In this document: positions 35,545 through 45,500 of the stretch, in pieces
How positions within the stretch are numbered: the stretch's first letter is position 1
Layout of the letters: the number at the start of each line of letters is the position of its first letter
Translations under genes and position numbers: made by a program
NCBI RefSeq assembly: GCF_006539165.1
Contig: NZ_BJMM01000002.1
Location: forward strand, 496,001-560,000
Reading direction: 5' to 3'
Origin: Streptomyces cacaoi
GTDB taxonomy: Bacteria; Actinomycetota; Actinomycetes; Streptomycetales; Streptomycetaceae
DNA: 64,000 bases
Notes under the pieces: generated by a model
The model's input: the letters and a program-made list of their open reading frames with translations, nothing else
Told to the model about the DNA's origin: nothing
Database searches by the model: none

Positions 35545-37613
35545 GGTCGGTCCTCTCCGCCGGCGGGGCCGTCGCGTCCGTCCCGGTCATCGGCTCCGTG
35601 GGGGCCCTCGGGTCCGCCGCGGTCGTCCGGCTCGTCGGGCCCGACGGGGGTGACGGCCCCGGCGAACCCGTCGAACTCGCCGGGCCTGCCGAGGTCGTCG
35701 AGTCGGCACACCCGGGACCAGACCGGATCGTGCGCGGCGAGCCGGGCAGCGAAGCGGCGTACCGGTGGTGGGCGGAGTCCGGCCGCGTCCAGGAGCGTGT
35801 CGTCGCACAGCACGTCGCGCACCGGAGCGTGGGCGGTGAGCCGGCCGCGGGAGAGCAGCGCCAGGTGCGCGGCGTGGTCGGCCACCAGCTGGAGGTCGTG
35901 GGTGACGGCGACGACGGTGGTGCCCGCCGCCCGCACCTCGTCGACCAGCGCGAGCAGTTCGGCCGTGCGCGCCCGGTCCTGTCCGAACGTCGGCTCGTCG
36001 AGCAGGAGCAGACGCGGGCCGGTGATGAGCGCGGTGGCGACGGACAGCCGGCGCTTCTCGCCGTGCGAGAGCAGGAAGGGGCTCCGCTCTGCGTACCGGG
36101 TCAGGCCGAAGCGGTCCAGGGCCGCGTCGACCCGCGCCCCGGTCTCCTCCCGGCCGAGGCCCAGCAGCCGCGGCCCGTGGGCGAGTTCGGCCCGCACGGA
36201 GCCGGTCACGAACTGGTGCTCGGGGTTCTGGAAGACGTAGCCGATCCGGCCCGCCGCGCCCGGCCACCCGCCGGCGCGTCTGCCGCGGGCGCCCGTGCGT
36301 ACCGGGCGGCCCTCGACGCGTGCCTCGCCGTGCGAGACGGCGGTGAGCCCGGCGAGCGTGCGCAGCAGGGTGGTCTTTCCGGCGCCGTTGGTACCGGCCA
36401 CGGCCAGGAAGTCGCCGGGCGGAACGGTGAGCGAGACCGCGTCGAGCACGGTGCGTCCCTGCCGGCGGACGGTGACGGACCGCAGCTCGGCCACGGGCGC
36501 GCCCCCGGAGCCGGCCGGACGGTCCGGGGTGTCCGCCGGGCTGTCCGCCGGGCGGGGCAACGGCCGGGCAGCGCACGGGGATTGGGCGCCACCGGGGTGC
36601 CCGGCCGGAGTGGTGCGGGCCGGAACAGTGCGGGCCGGAACGGAGTCGGCCCGCACCGCGTCGGCCAGCTCCTCGGGGGTCAGCGGTGTGGTCCCGCCCG
36701 GTGCCGGGCCCATCCGTTCGGCGATCTCGACGGCGGCGGGCCGCCATCCGCCCACCTCGGCCAGGAGCCGTGCGTGGCGCCCGAAGACCTCCCGCGGCGG
36801 TCCCTGGGCGCGGACCCGCGCCCGGTGGTCGAGGACGACGACGCGGTCGGCCAGCGGTGCGGCGTCGTCCAGTTGGTGCTCGATCAGCAGGGCCGTGGTG
36901 CCGTTCCGGCGCAGCCCGGCCAGTACCCGGTAGAAGTCGCGGACGGCGAGCGGGTCCAGGTTGGCGGTGGGCTCGTCCAGGACGAGCACGGCCGGGCGCA
37001 TGGCCAACGCGCAGGCGAGCGCGAGGCGTTGACGTTCGCCGCCGGAGAGGGAAGCGGGGTCGCGGCGCAGCCCGGCGGGGCCGGTGTCCAGGCCGACGGC
37101 GCGCAGCGCGGCGAGGGCGCGCCGCTCCACCTCGGCGGCGGGGACGAGGGTGTTCTCCGGGCCGAAGCACACCTCGTCGAGCACGGTGCGGGTGACGATC
37201 TGCGCGTCGGGGTCCTGGAAGACCATGCCGACCTCGGTGCACAGCCGGGCCGTGCCCGTGGTGCGGGTGTCGGTGCCGCGCACGAGGACCGCACCGTCCA
37301 GGTCGGCCGGTGCGCTGTGCGGGATCAGCCCGTTGACGGTGAGGGCGAGCCCGGATTTGCCGGCGCCCGACGGGCCGAGCAGCAGCACCAGTTCGCCCGG
37401 GAACAGTTCGAGGTCGGTGCCCTCGCCGGTCCAGGTGCCGGCGGCATGGTGGCGGACCCGGACGCCGCGCAGACGCACCAGGGGGCCGGAGCCGGGGCCG
37501 GGGTCGGCGCCGGTGTCGGGGCCGGTGCCGTCGGCGGGTGCGGCGGAGGGCGTGACGGACGGGGTGGCGGTGGCCGTCGGGCCGGGTGCCGGCCGGGTGC
37601 GGGGTGGGTTCAT
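35541..37613 (-). CDS. Fused EcfA1-EcfA2 ATPase of an ECF transporter
   Basis: A 690-residue protein with two complete ABC ATPase halves. Half 1 (~45-290): GPSGAGKS, FQDPDAQ, LSGGERQ, VLVLDEPT, EHQL. Half 2 (~370-600): GTNGAGKT, FQNPEHQ, LSHGEKR, LLLLDEPT, THDL. The FQDPDAQ/FQNPEHQ Q-loops are typical of ECF transporters. Half 2 has LSHGE in place of LSGGE. The linker (~300-360) and both ends are Pro/Ala/Gly-rich. Its start overlaps the EcfS stop, and its stop overlaps the EcfT start. It should power EcfT and the substrate subunit. Confidence 0.92.
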   Translation of the reverse strand: MNPPRTRPAPGPTATATPSVTPSAAPADGTGPDTGADPGPGSGPLVRLRGVRVRHHAAGTWTGEGTDLELFPGELVLLLGPSGAGKSGLALTVNGLIPHSAPADLDGAVLVRGTDTRTTGTARLCTEVGMVFQDPDAQIVTRTVLDEVCFGPENTLVPAAEVERRALAALRAVGLDTGPAGLRRDPASLSGGERQRLALACALAMRPAVLVLDEPTANLDPLAVRDFYRVLAGLRRNGTTALLIEHQLDDAAPLADRVVVLDHRARVRAQGPPREVFGRHARLLAEVGGWRPAAVEIAERMGPAPGGTTPLTPEELADAVRADSVPARTVPARTTPAGHPGGAQSPCAARPLPRPADSPADTPDRPAGSGGAPVAELRSVTVRRQGRTVLDAVSLTVPPGDFLAVAGTNGAGKTTLLRTLAGLTAVSHGEARVEGRPVRTGARGRRAGGWPGAAGRIGYVFQNPEHQFVTGSVRAELAHGPRLLGLGREETGARVDAALDRFGLTRYAERSPFLLSHGEKRRLSVATALITGPRLLLLDEPTFGQDRARTAELLALVDEVRAAGTTVVAVTHDLQLVADHAAHLALLSRGRLTAHAPVRDVLCDDTLLDAAGLRPPPVRRFAARLAAHDPVWSRVCRLDDLGRPGEFDGFAGAVTPVGPDEPDDRGGPEGPHGADDRDGRDGPAGGEDRP

Positions 37614-38221
37614 CGTCCGCCGGCCTCCGGACCGGTTCCGGGCGTGGCGGGGGCGGAGGCAGCGGTGGAGGCGGCACCGGTGCGGACGGCGGTGCCGATC
37701 CCGGATCTGCTGAGCTTTCCGCCGAGGAGCACGGAGAACCAGGCGAAGACGACGGAGCTCGCGAGCGCGGTGGCGAGCACGGCGGCCAGTACCCCGGCCG
37801 CCAGCTGCCCGAAGCCGATGAAGCCGGCCGTCCACACCCCGCTGACGACTCCGATGAGCAGGCCGGAGAGCAGGAAGGTGCCGGTGCCGAGCCGCCGGTA
37901 CCGGGTGAGCAGGAAGGGCAGTTCGAGCAGCAGCCCCCACAGCGCCATCATCACGATCATGAACGGGCCGTAGCCGGAGCCGAATCCGGCGACCAGCCCA
38001 GCGACCGTCGCGGCGAGCACACCGGTGCCGAACCGGGGCAGCAGCGCGACGGCGACCAGCGCGGGCAGCACCCACAGGCCGTAGAAGAGCGACACCAGGA
38101 CCGGCATGCTCGCGGTGGCGTTGGCCAGGATGTTGGCCGGTATCAGCACGATTCCGAACGCGGCGCCGACGGCGACGCAGGTCATGCTCGTGCGGGTGGT
38201 GAACGGTACGGGCGGTGCCAT
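37610..38221 (-). CDS. EcfS, ECF transporter substrate-binding membrane protein
   Basis: A 203-residue protein with about six helices, the size and pattern of ECF S-components. The LPALVAVALLPRFGTGVLAATVAGLVAGFGSGYG stretch resembles the YkoE-like group, but this does not tell the ligand. ATG 38221 has AGAGGAAC upstream; a longer frame runs through the promoter. The Zur-like box 86 nt upstream and the divergent metallophore genes suggest it imports a metal, a metal chelate or a needed precursor under zinc starvation (inference). Confidence 0.85.
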   Translation of the reverse strand: MAPPVPFTTRTSMTCVAVGAAFGIVLIPANILANATASMPVLVSLFYGLWVLPALVAVALLPRFGTGVLAATVAGLVAGFGSGYGPFMIVMMALWGLLLELPFLLTRYRRLGTGTFLLSGLLIGVVSGVWTAGFIGFGQLAAGVLAAVLATALASSVVFAWFSVLLGGKLSRSGIGTAVRTGAASTAASAPATPGTGPEAGGR

Positions 38222-38305
38222 CCGGTTCCTCTTCTCTTTCTCTTTCTCTCTTCTTCCTCTCCGGCTGTCCGGCCGGCCGGTGACGTGCGCGGCCAGCTTA
38301 TAGCA

Positions 38306-38334
38306 TTGACAATCATTTTCAATAAGGTTTGGAT
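38306..38334. promoter_or_regulatory. Zur-like box overlapping divergent promoters
   Basis: TGACAAT-C-ATTTTCA (38307-38321) is a 7-1-7 inverted repeat with one mismatch, close to the actinobacterial Zur consensus TGAAAAT-C-ATTTTCA. On the plus strand TTGACA (38306-38311), then 17 nt, then TTGGAT (38329-38334) form a promoter; on the minus strand TATAAG (complement of 38297-38302) is a likely -10. One bound dimer would block both directions. It does not match the IdeR/DmdR iron box. Confidence 0.75.
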
Positions 38335-38387
38335 GGGGCCGCCGGTCACCTCCGGGAGCCGGTGAACGAGCGTGGAAGGAGAGCGCG

Positions 38388-39158
38388 TTGAACGACCGTT
38401 GGCTCCGCTGCCGGGCGCCCCGTGCCGACCCCCGGGTGCGCGTGGTGTGCTTCCCGCACGCCGGCGGCACGGCGGGCCCGTACGCGGCCTGGGGTGCGGC
38501 CCTCGACGGCCGGACGGAGCTGTCGGCCGTGCAGTACCCCGGGCGCGAGGAGCGCATCGAGGAGCCGCCCCCGCACGACCTCGACGCACTGCTGAGCGGT
38601 GTGTGCCGTGCCCTGCTGCCGCTCGCCGGCCGCCCGCTGGTGCTGTTCGGGCACAGCCTCGGCGCCGTCGTCGCCTACGAGACGGCCCGCCGGCTGACCC
38701 GGCAGGGAGCGCCGCCCGCCCGGCTGGTGGTCTCCGGCCGGCGCGCCCCGTGCGTGCCGGTGACCGGGGATCTGCACACCCGGTCCGACGACGCCCTGGT
38801 GGCCGAGCTGGCGCGGCTCGGCGCCACCAGCGCGGAACTGCTGGCCGAGCCGGCCTTCCGCACCGTCTATCTGCCCGCCGTACGCGCCGACTTCGCCCTG
38901 GCCGAGACCTACCGGTACGCCCCCGCCGGGCCGCTGCCCTGCCCGGTGACCGCCGTCATCGGCGCGGCGGACACCGAGGTCGACCACGACCAGGCGAGCC
39001 GGTGGGCCGCCCACACCACCGGCGCGTTCACCCTGCACACCGTCCCCGGCGGCCACTTTTGGTTCGTCCCGGACGACACCGGCGTGCTGCACCTGCTGCG
39101 TACCGCGGCGCACGAGGCGTCGCGGCCCGTTCCCTCGGAAAGCGAGACCCCCGCGTGA
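38388..39158 (+). CDS. Type II thioesterase (YbtT-like)
   Basis: A 256-residue alpha/beta hydrolase with VVCFPHAGGTAGPYAAW, the nucleophile motif GHSLGA (near residue 90), and the catalytic His in GGHFWF. Type II thioesterases clear mis-loaded acyl groups from NRPS carrier proteins. It begins at TTG 38388, the only start with a good ribosome site (GGAAGGAGAG) at the right distance. It is the first biosynthetic gene downstream of the Zur-like promoter, and it overlaps the salicylate synthase start by 4 nt. Confidence 0.9.
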   Translation: MNDRWLRCRAPRADPRVRVVCFPHAGGTAGPYAAWGAALDGRTELSAVQYPGREERIEEPPPHDLDALLSGVCRALLPLAGRPLVLFGHSLGAVVAYETARRLTRQGAPPARLVVSGRRAPCVPVTGDLHTRSDDALVAELARLGATSAELLAEPAFRTVYLPAVRADFALAETYRYAPAGPLPCPVTAVIGAADTEVDHDQASRWAAHTTGAFTLHTVPGGHFWFVPDDTGVLHLLRTAAHEASRPVPSESETPA

Positions 39159-40561
39159 ACATGCCCGACGGCCTGATCGAACGTCATGTGCCCTTCCTCG
39201 CCGATCGGATCGCCACGGCCACCGTGCTGTGCGCCGGCTCGGACGCGCCGTACCTGCTCTACGAACGCGACGGTTCCGTCTCCTGGGCGGAGGGCGAAGC
39301 GGTCGTCGTGGAGGCCGGAGCGGAGGGCGCCACCGTCGGGGTCGGAGGCACCCGGCGCCGGCAGCCCGCCGTCGCCGGCGTGCACCCGCTGGCCGCGGCC
39401 GGCCGCGCCGTCGAACTGGTGGGCCGCGGCAACTGGCGGGCCCACGGCTGGGTGGACTTCTCCTATGTGCGGGCGCGTGCGGGCGCGGGCCCCGAGCCCG
39501 GCGGCCGGCCGGCGGTGCGGTTCGTCCTGCCCCGGCGCGAGGTGCGGATGCGGGGCTCCGAGGCGCTGCTGCGTGCCGAGGACGGCGCGGCGCTCGACCG
39601 GCTGGAGCGCAGACTGTGCGCGGCCGCCGACCGGGCGGAGGCCCTGACGCACGGGGACGGCCCCCGCCGGGCGGCCGTGCCCGTGGACCCGGACGCCGGA
39701 GCCGTCCGCTACCGGGAGGACGTCGCCCGGGCCGTGCGGGAGATCCGCGCCGGGCGGCTGGAGAAGGTCATCCTCTCCCGGACCGTTCCCGTGCCGGGCG
39801 CCGTCGATCTGCCCGCCACCTATCTCGCCGGGCGCCGGTCGCACGAGCCGGCGCGCTCCTTCCTGCTGCGGCACGGCGGTCGCGAGGCCGCCGGGTTCAG
39901 CCCCGAGATCGTCGTCCGGGTCGGCGCCGACGGCACCGTCACCGCCCAGCCGCTGGCCGGAACCCGCGCGCTGACCGGGGAGCCGGAGGCCGACGCGGAA
40001 CGCCGGGCCGAGCTGTACCGGGACCCGAAGGAGGTCTACGAACACGCCGTCTCGGTACGGCTGGTGCAGACCGAACTGGAGAGCGTGTGCATCCCCGGGA
40101 CGGTGCGCACCGGCGAGTTCATGACCGTCGAGGAACGCGGCAGCGTGCAGCACCTCGCCTCCCGGCTGTCCGGGCGGCTCGCCGCCGGGGCCGGCCGGTG
40201 GAGCGCCCTGGACGCGCTCTTCCCCGCCGTCACCGCCTCCGGCATACCCAAACAGGCCGCCTGCGAGCTGATAGCCCGGAGCGAACCGGAGGAACGCGGC
40301 CTGTACAGCGGCGCGGTGGTCACCGTGGACGCCGACGGGACGCTCGACGCGGCACTGGTGCTGCGCAGCGTCTACCGGGACGGCGGACGGACCTGGCTGC
40401 GCGCCGGGGCCGGCATCGTCGCGCAGTCCGACCCGGAGCGCGAACTGGAGGAGACCCGCGAGAAGTTGCGGGCCGTCAGCCGGTGTCTCGTGGCGCCGCA
40501 CGACGTGGCGGCCGGCGGCCCGCACCCGGAACCGGCGGCCCCGGCCCGGGCGGCGTCGTGA
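39155..40561 (+). CDS. Salicylate synthase (YbtS/Irp9/MbtI-like)
   Basis: A ~468-residue chorismate-utilising enzyme. It has the family's EIRAGRLEKVILSR, PLAGTRAL, and GAGIV ... EET segments in the C-terminal catalytic half. Family members convert chorismate via isochorismate to salicylate in one enzyme; no separate pyruvate lyase (PchB) is visible, which supports this reading over a pure isochorismate synthase. GTG 39155 overlaps the thioesterase stop; ATG 39161 is an alternative start. It supplies the aryl starter that the ligase at 60220 should activate. Confidence 0.92.
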   Translation: MNMPDGLIERHVPFLADRIATATVLCAGSDAPYLLYERDGSVSWAEGEAVVVEAGAEGATVGVGGTRRRQPAVAGVHPLAAAGRAVELVGRGNWRAHGWVDFSYVRARAGAGPEPGGRPAVRFVLPRREVRMRGSEALLRAEDGAALDRLERRLCAAADRAEALTHGDGPRRAAVPVDPDAGAVRYREDVARAVREIRAGRLEKVILSRTVPVPGAVDLPATYLAGRRSHEPARSFLLRHGGREAAGFSPEIVVRVGADGTVTAQPLAGTRALTGEPEADAERRAELYRDPKEVYEHAVSVRLVQTELESVCIPGTVRTGEFMTVEERGSVQHLASRLSGRLAAGAGRWSALDALFPAVTASGIPKQAACELIARSEPEERGLYSGAVVTVDADGTLDAALVLRSVYRDGGRTWLRAGAGIVAQSDPERELEETREKLRAVSRCLVAPHDVAAGGPHPEPAAPARAAS

Positions 40562-41766
40562 GCCGCGACGACGGGCCCCTGCGTGTGGTGGTCGCCGGCA
40601 CCGCCTTCGGCAGGATCTACCTCGACGCGGTACGGGCCTCCGCCGGGGCCTTCACGCTCACCGGCGTCCTCGCCAAGGGCAGCGACTTCTCCCGCCGCCT
40701 CGCCGAACGGGAGGGCGTGCCGCTGTACACCGCGCCCGAGCAGGTGCCCGACAGCACCGACATCGTCTGCGTCGTCGTCCGCTCCGGCGCCACCGGCGGC
40801 CCGGGCTCCGAACTGGCCCGCGCCTTCCTGCGCCGCGGCATGCACGTCCTCCAGGAACACCCGGTGCACGCCGACGAGATCGTCGAGAACCTGCGTGCGG
40901 CCCGGGACGGCGACGCGGCCTACGCGGTCGACACCCTCTACCCCGACCTCGCGCCGGTGCGCGCCTTCCTGGCCGCCGCCGCCACGCTGCGCGCCCGCGG
41001 CCCGCTGCGGTTCCTGGACGCCGCCTGCAACAGCCAGGTCGCCCATCCGCTGCTCGACGTGCTCGGCCGGGCCGTCGGCGGACCCAGGCCCTGGGCCTTC
41101 GGCGCCTGCCACGAGCCGGACGCCGCACTCGCCGCCGCCGCGCACGGGCCGCAGCCCTTCCGGACGCTGCACGCCGTCCTCGGCGGCGTACCGGCCACGC
41201 TGCGGGTGCAGAACCAGGTGCACCCCGACGACCCGGACAACCACTCGTTCCTGCTGCACCGGATCGCGCTCGGCACCGACGCCGGTGTGCTCACCCTCGC
41301 CGACACCCACGGGCCCGTGCTGTGGAACCCCCGGCTGCACGCCCCGCGGGACGCCACCGGCCGCCTCGTGCTGGCGGGACCGGGCACGGAACGGCTCGCC
41401 GCCGCGTCCACCACCCGGCTCCACCGGGCCGCCGGCAGCTATCACGAGGTGTTCGCACAGCTGTGGCCGCAGGCGGTGCTGTCCGCCCTGCACCGGCTGC
41501 GGGAGGCCGCCGCCGCACCCGCCCGCCGGGCCGCCGCCGGCCAGTGGGCGCTGACCGTCGCCCGCTGCTGGACGCAGCTGACCGCCCGGCTGGGCATGCC
41601 CGAGCTGATCCGCCCGCCGGAGCCCCCCGTCGTGACCGCCGACGAACTGGCCCGCGCGAGCGCCGGGTCGCCGCCCGGCGGCGGTGCACCGGCCGGCACC
41701 GCCGACCCGGCCGCCGCACCCCGCCGGCCCGCCGCGGCCGGCCCGCGAGGAGGACGAGAGGGATGA
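40558..41766 (+). CDS. Thiazolinyl-imide reductase (YbtU/Irp3/PchG-like)
   Basis: A 402-residue NAD(P)H-dependent reductase of the Gfo/Idh/MocA fold, with the start VVVAGTAFGRIYLDAV and the LQEHPVH motif near residue 100 that marks this subfamily. In yersiniabactin and pyochelin synthesis the enzyme reduces a thiazoline bound to the NRPS to a thiazolidine, which can then be N-methylated. GTG 40558 overlaps the upstream stop. A ~45-residue Pro/Ala/Gly-rich C-terminal tail is unusual. It fits with the MT-containing NRPS encoded downstream. Confidence 0.93.
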   Translation: MSRDDGPLRVVVAGTAFGRIYLDAVRASAGAFTLTGVLAKGSDFSRRLAEREGVPLYTAPEQVPDSTDIVCVVVRSGATGGPGSELARAFLRRGMHVLQEHPVHADEIVENLRAARDGDAAYAVDTLYPDLAPVRAFLAAAATLRARGPLRFLDAACNSQVAHPLLDVLGRAVGGPRPWAFGACHEPDAALAAAAHGPQPFRTLHAVLGGVPATLRVQNQVHPDDPDNHSFLLHRIALGTDAGVLTLADTHGPVLWNPRLHAPRDATGRLVLAGPGTERLAAASTTRLHRAAGSYHEVFAQLWPQAVLSALHRLREAAAAPARRAAAGQWALTVARCWTQLTARLGMPELIRPPEPPVVTADELARASAGSPPGGGAPAGTADPAAAPRRPAAAGPRGGREG

Positions 41767-42578
41767 CGGACCACCGCACCGCCGCCGGACGGCCCGCGGC
41801 CGGCGAGGGACGGACAGGAGAGCCGACGGGCACCCGGTGCAGCCATGTGCTGCTGCGGGTACGGGAACTGCCGCGCGCCGTGGCCGACTTCCGGGCCGCG
41901 GGCTTCGAGGTGGCCTACGCGACCGCGCCCGAGCACAAGGCCCTGCACGCCCACGTGTGGTTCCGCGAAGGCCCCGTCATCGAACTGCTCACCACCCCGC
42001 CCGGCGCCCGCTGGATGCGGCTGCCCGTCACCCTGCGGTTCGGCCGTGGCGCGGGCGCCCGCATGGTGCGCTGGGCCCGGCAGGACGAGGGCTTCTGCGA
42101 TCTGGCCCTGCTCGCCGACGCCGACGGCTTCCCCGAGCGGCTGCGGGCACTGCGCCGCGCGGGCGTACCCGGCGGCCGCCCGGTGCACTGGCGGCGACGG
42201 CGCCCGGACGGCGCCGCCACCCGCTTCTCCTTCGCCTACCCGCGCGCCCACCGGCTGCCGTTCCTGGTCACCCCCTACGACCCGCCGCAGCACCCGCCGG
42301 ACGTCCGCCATCCCAACGGCGCGACGGCGCTGCGCACCGTCGTGCTCGGCGTCGCCCCGGCGGATCTGCCGGCCGTGCGGCAGCTCACCGGCACCGACCC
42401 CGGCGACCTCGGCCTGCCCGGGCTGCGTATCGAGGAGGCGGAGACCACCGGGGTGCGCGCCGTCGAACTCGCGGGCCTGACCACCGCGCCCGCCCCGGAA
42501 CTGCTGCACGGCGCCGTACTGCGCCCGGCCGTCGAAGCCCCGCACACCACACACCGCAAGGGACCCCGCACACCATGA
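41763..42578 (+). CDS. VOC/glyoxalase-like protein of the metallophore cluster
   Basis: A 271-residue protein with two VOC-like halves (TRCSHVLLRVRELPRAVADFRAAGFEVAYAT is the classic first strand-helix, and ATALRTVVLGVAPADLPAVRQL starts the second). It is similar to the glyoxalase-like domain group. The full set of metal ligands cannot be assigned with confidence. VOC proteins serve as isomerases, dioxygenases or sequestering resistance proteins. Coupled starts on both sides (ATGA at 41763 and at 42575) place it firmly in the operon. It is not part of the classical yersiniabactin or pyochelin sets. Confidence 0.82.
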   Translation: MTDHRTAAGRPAAGEGRTGEPTGTRCSHVLLRVRELPRAVADFRAAGFEVAYATAPEHKALHAHVWFREGPVIELLTTPPGARWMRLPVTLRFGRGAGARMVRWARQDEGFCDLALLADADGFPERLRALRRAGVPGGRPVHWRRRRPDGAATRFSFAYPRAHRLPFLVTPYDPPQHPPDVRHPNGATALRTVVLGVAPADLPAVRQLTGTDPGDLGLPGLRIEEAETTGVRAVELAGLTTAPAPELLHGAVLRPAVEAPHTTHRKGPRTP

Positions 42579-45500
42579 CCGTACCCACCACCGCGACCGA
42601 GATCGTCGACGAACTCCACAGCCTGGGCGCGGAGTTGTGGGCCGAGGACGGCCGCATCCGGTTCCGCGCGCCGCAGGGCGTGCTCACCGAGGAGCGGCGG
42701 CAGGCGCTGCGCGGCCACCGGGCCGAGATCCTGGCGCTCCTGGCCGCCGAGGACGCCGCCGGGACCGTCGTCCCCGACCCCGGCGCCGCCGGCGAGCCGT
42801 TCCCGCTGACGGATGTGCAGACGGCCTATCTGCTCGGCCGGAACGACTCCTTCGGCCACGGCGGCGTCGCCTGCCACGGCTATCTGGAGGTCGGCTACCC
42901 CGCGGTGGACCCGCGGGCGCTGGAGGACGCCTGGAACGCGCTGATCGCACGCCACGGCATGCTGCGCGCCGTCGTCCACGAGGACGGCTCCCAGCAGGTC
43001 CTCGACGAGGTGGCACGCTGCCGCGTCGCCGTCACGGACCTGCGGGCCGCGCCGCCGCACGAGGCCGCGGCCCATCTGGCCTCCGTACGCGAGGAGATGG
43101 GGCACCGCACCTACGACACCACGCGCTGGCCGCTGTTCGAGCTGCGGCTGACCCGCACCGGCCCCGACGACCCCGCCGGGCCCGGCGGCACGGCGGACAT
43201 CCTGCACTTCTCCCTCGACTCGCTCATCGCCGACTGGGGCAGCGCCCGGATCCTCCTCGACGAACTGGACACCCTGCTCGCGGCCCCGGACCCGGCCGAC
43301 ACCTCCGTGCTGCCGCCGCTCGACCTCTCCTTCCGCGACTACCTGCTCGCCGAGCGGGCGCTGCGGGACACCGCCCGCTACCGCAGGGACCGCGCCCACT
43401 GGCGCTCGCGCACCGCCGAGCTGCCCCCGGCACCCGAACTGCCCCGGCGGCCCGCGGAACAGGGCGGCGGCGCGGAAGCCGCGCCCCGGTTCGTCCGCCA
43501 CGGCTTCCGGCTGCCCGAACCGGCCTGGGCGCGGCTGCGGGAACGGGCCGCCGCCCACGGCCTCACCCCGACGAGCGTGCTGCTCGCGGCGTACGCCTCC
43601 GTACTGGACCGGTGGAGCCGCCGCTCCCGCTTCACCGTCAACCTCACGCTGCTCAACCGGCTGCCGCTGCACCCCCAGGTCGACCGGCTGGTGGGCGACT
43701 TCACCTCGGTGAGCCTGCTGGAGGTGGACGGCCTCGCGGGCTCCGGGCTGCGCGAGCGGGCCGCCCGGCTGGGGGAGCGGCTGTTCACCGACCTCGACCA
43801 CCGGCTGTACTCCGGTGTGCAGGTGATCCGCGATCTGGCCCGGGAACGCGGCCGCGCGGCGGCCCTCATGCCGTACGTGTTCACCAGCGCCCTCGGCGTC
43901 GGCCCCGGCACCACGGCGAGCGGCCGCACGCCCGGCGCCGGCATCACCCAGACCCCGCAGGTCCTCCTCGACTGCCAGGTCGGCGACGGCTCGGGCGCCC
44001 TGGAAGCGCACTGGGACGTGCGCGCAGGCGCGTTCCCCGACGGCGTGGTCGAGGACATGCTCGACGCCTTCGGCACGCTGCTCACCGCGCTCGCCGACGA
44101 CCCGGCGGCCTGGGAGGACCCCGAACCGGTGGCCCTGCCCGGCCGGCAGCGGCGCGAACGCGACGCCGCCAACGACACCGCGGGCCCCCTGCCCGACGGA
44201 CTGCTGCACCACGGCTTCTTCGAGCGCGCCGCACGCGCACCGCGGGAGCCCGCCCTGACCGGGGTGTTCGGCACCGTCCGGTACGGCGAACTGGCCCGTA
44301 CCGCCGGGGCGGTGGCCCGGGCGCTGCGCGCGGCCGGCTGCGTGCCCGGCGACCGCGTGGCCGTGCTCACCGACAAGGGCCCCGAGCAGGCCGCCGCCGT
44401 GCTGGGAACCCTGCTGGCCGGCTGCGCCTATGTGCCCGTGGACGCCGCCCAGCCCGCGCTGCGCCGGCGCGGCCTGCTCACCGGCGCGCGGGTCCGGCAC
44501 GTACTGACCCAGTCCTGGACGGTCCCGGACGACGGGCTGCCCGACGGCCTCGCGCACACCCGCGTGGACGCGCTGGAACCCGTCGACGAGGTGCCCGCGG
44601 CCCCCGACGGCGACCCCGACGCCCCCGCCTACATCATCCACACCTCCGGCTCCACCGGCGCCCCCAAGGGCGTCGTCGTCTCCCACCGGGCCGCGCTCAA
44701 CACCGTGCGGGACATCAGCGAACGCTTCGGCGTCACCGCCCGGGACCGGATACTGCAACTCGCCCAGCTCGGCTTCGACCTGTCGGTCTACGACCTGTTC
44801 GGCGGCCTCGCGGCCGGTGCCGCCCTGGTGCTGCCGGACCCCGCGCGGCACGCCGACCCCTCCCACTGGGCCGAGCTGTGCGCCCGCCACGCCGTCACCG
44901 TGTGGAACTCCGTGCCGGCCCAACTGCACATGCTGGCCGACTATCTGGAAGCCGAACCGGTCGCCCTCCCGGCACTGCGGCTCGCGCTGCTGTCCGGCGA
45001 CTGGATACCCGTGACGCTGCCCGCCCGCATCCGCGGCCTGGTGCCCGGTCTGCGAGCGGTGTCGCTGGGCGGCGCCACCGAGGCGGCGATCTGGTCCATC
45101 CACCACCCGATCGAGGAGGCCGACGCCGGCCGGACCGCCGTCCCCTACGGCCGCCCCCTGCGCAACCAGGGCTTCCAGGTGCTGGACGAGGACGGCCGGG
45201 ACTGCCCGGTCTGGGTGCCCGGCGAGCTGTACATCACCGGGGCCGGGCTCGCCCTCGGCTACTTCGACGACCCCGCGCTGACCGCACGGCGCTTCCCCGC
45301 GGGCGCACCGGGCGGCGCCCGCCACTACCGCACCGGCGACCTGGGCCGCTATCTGCCCGGCGGGGAGATCGAGTTCCTCGGCCGGGAGGACACCCAGATC
45401 AAGCTGCGCGGCCACCGGATCGAACTCGGCGAGGTGGAGGCGGCCCTGCTGGCCCACCCGGGCGTCGGCGCCGCCGCCGTCGTCGCGGAGAGCACGGCGG

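Noticed and set aside
38306..38322. Iron box (IdeR/DmdR) reading of the metallophore promoter
   Set aside because: The iron box consensus TTAGGTTAGGCTAACCTAA is not matched; the 7-1-7 TGACAAT/ATTTTCA dyad fits Zur much better.
39155..40561. Isochorismate synthase (PchA-type) instead of salicylate synthase
   Set aside because: No PchB-type lyase is present in the visible cluster, and the neighbours are of the yersiniabactin type, which uses a one-enzyme salicylate synthase. It is not fully excluded.
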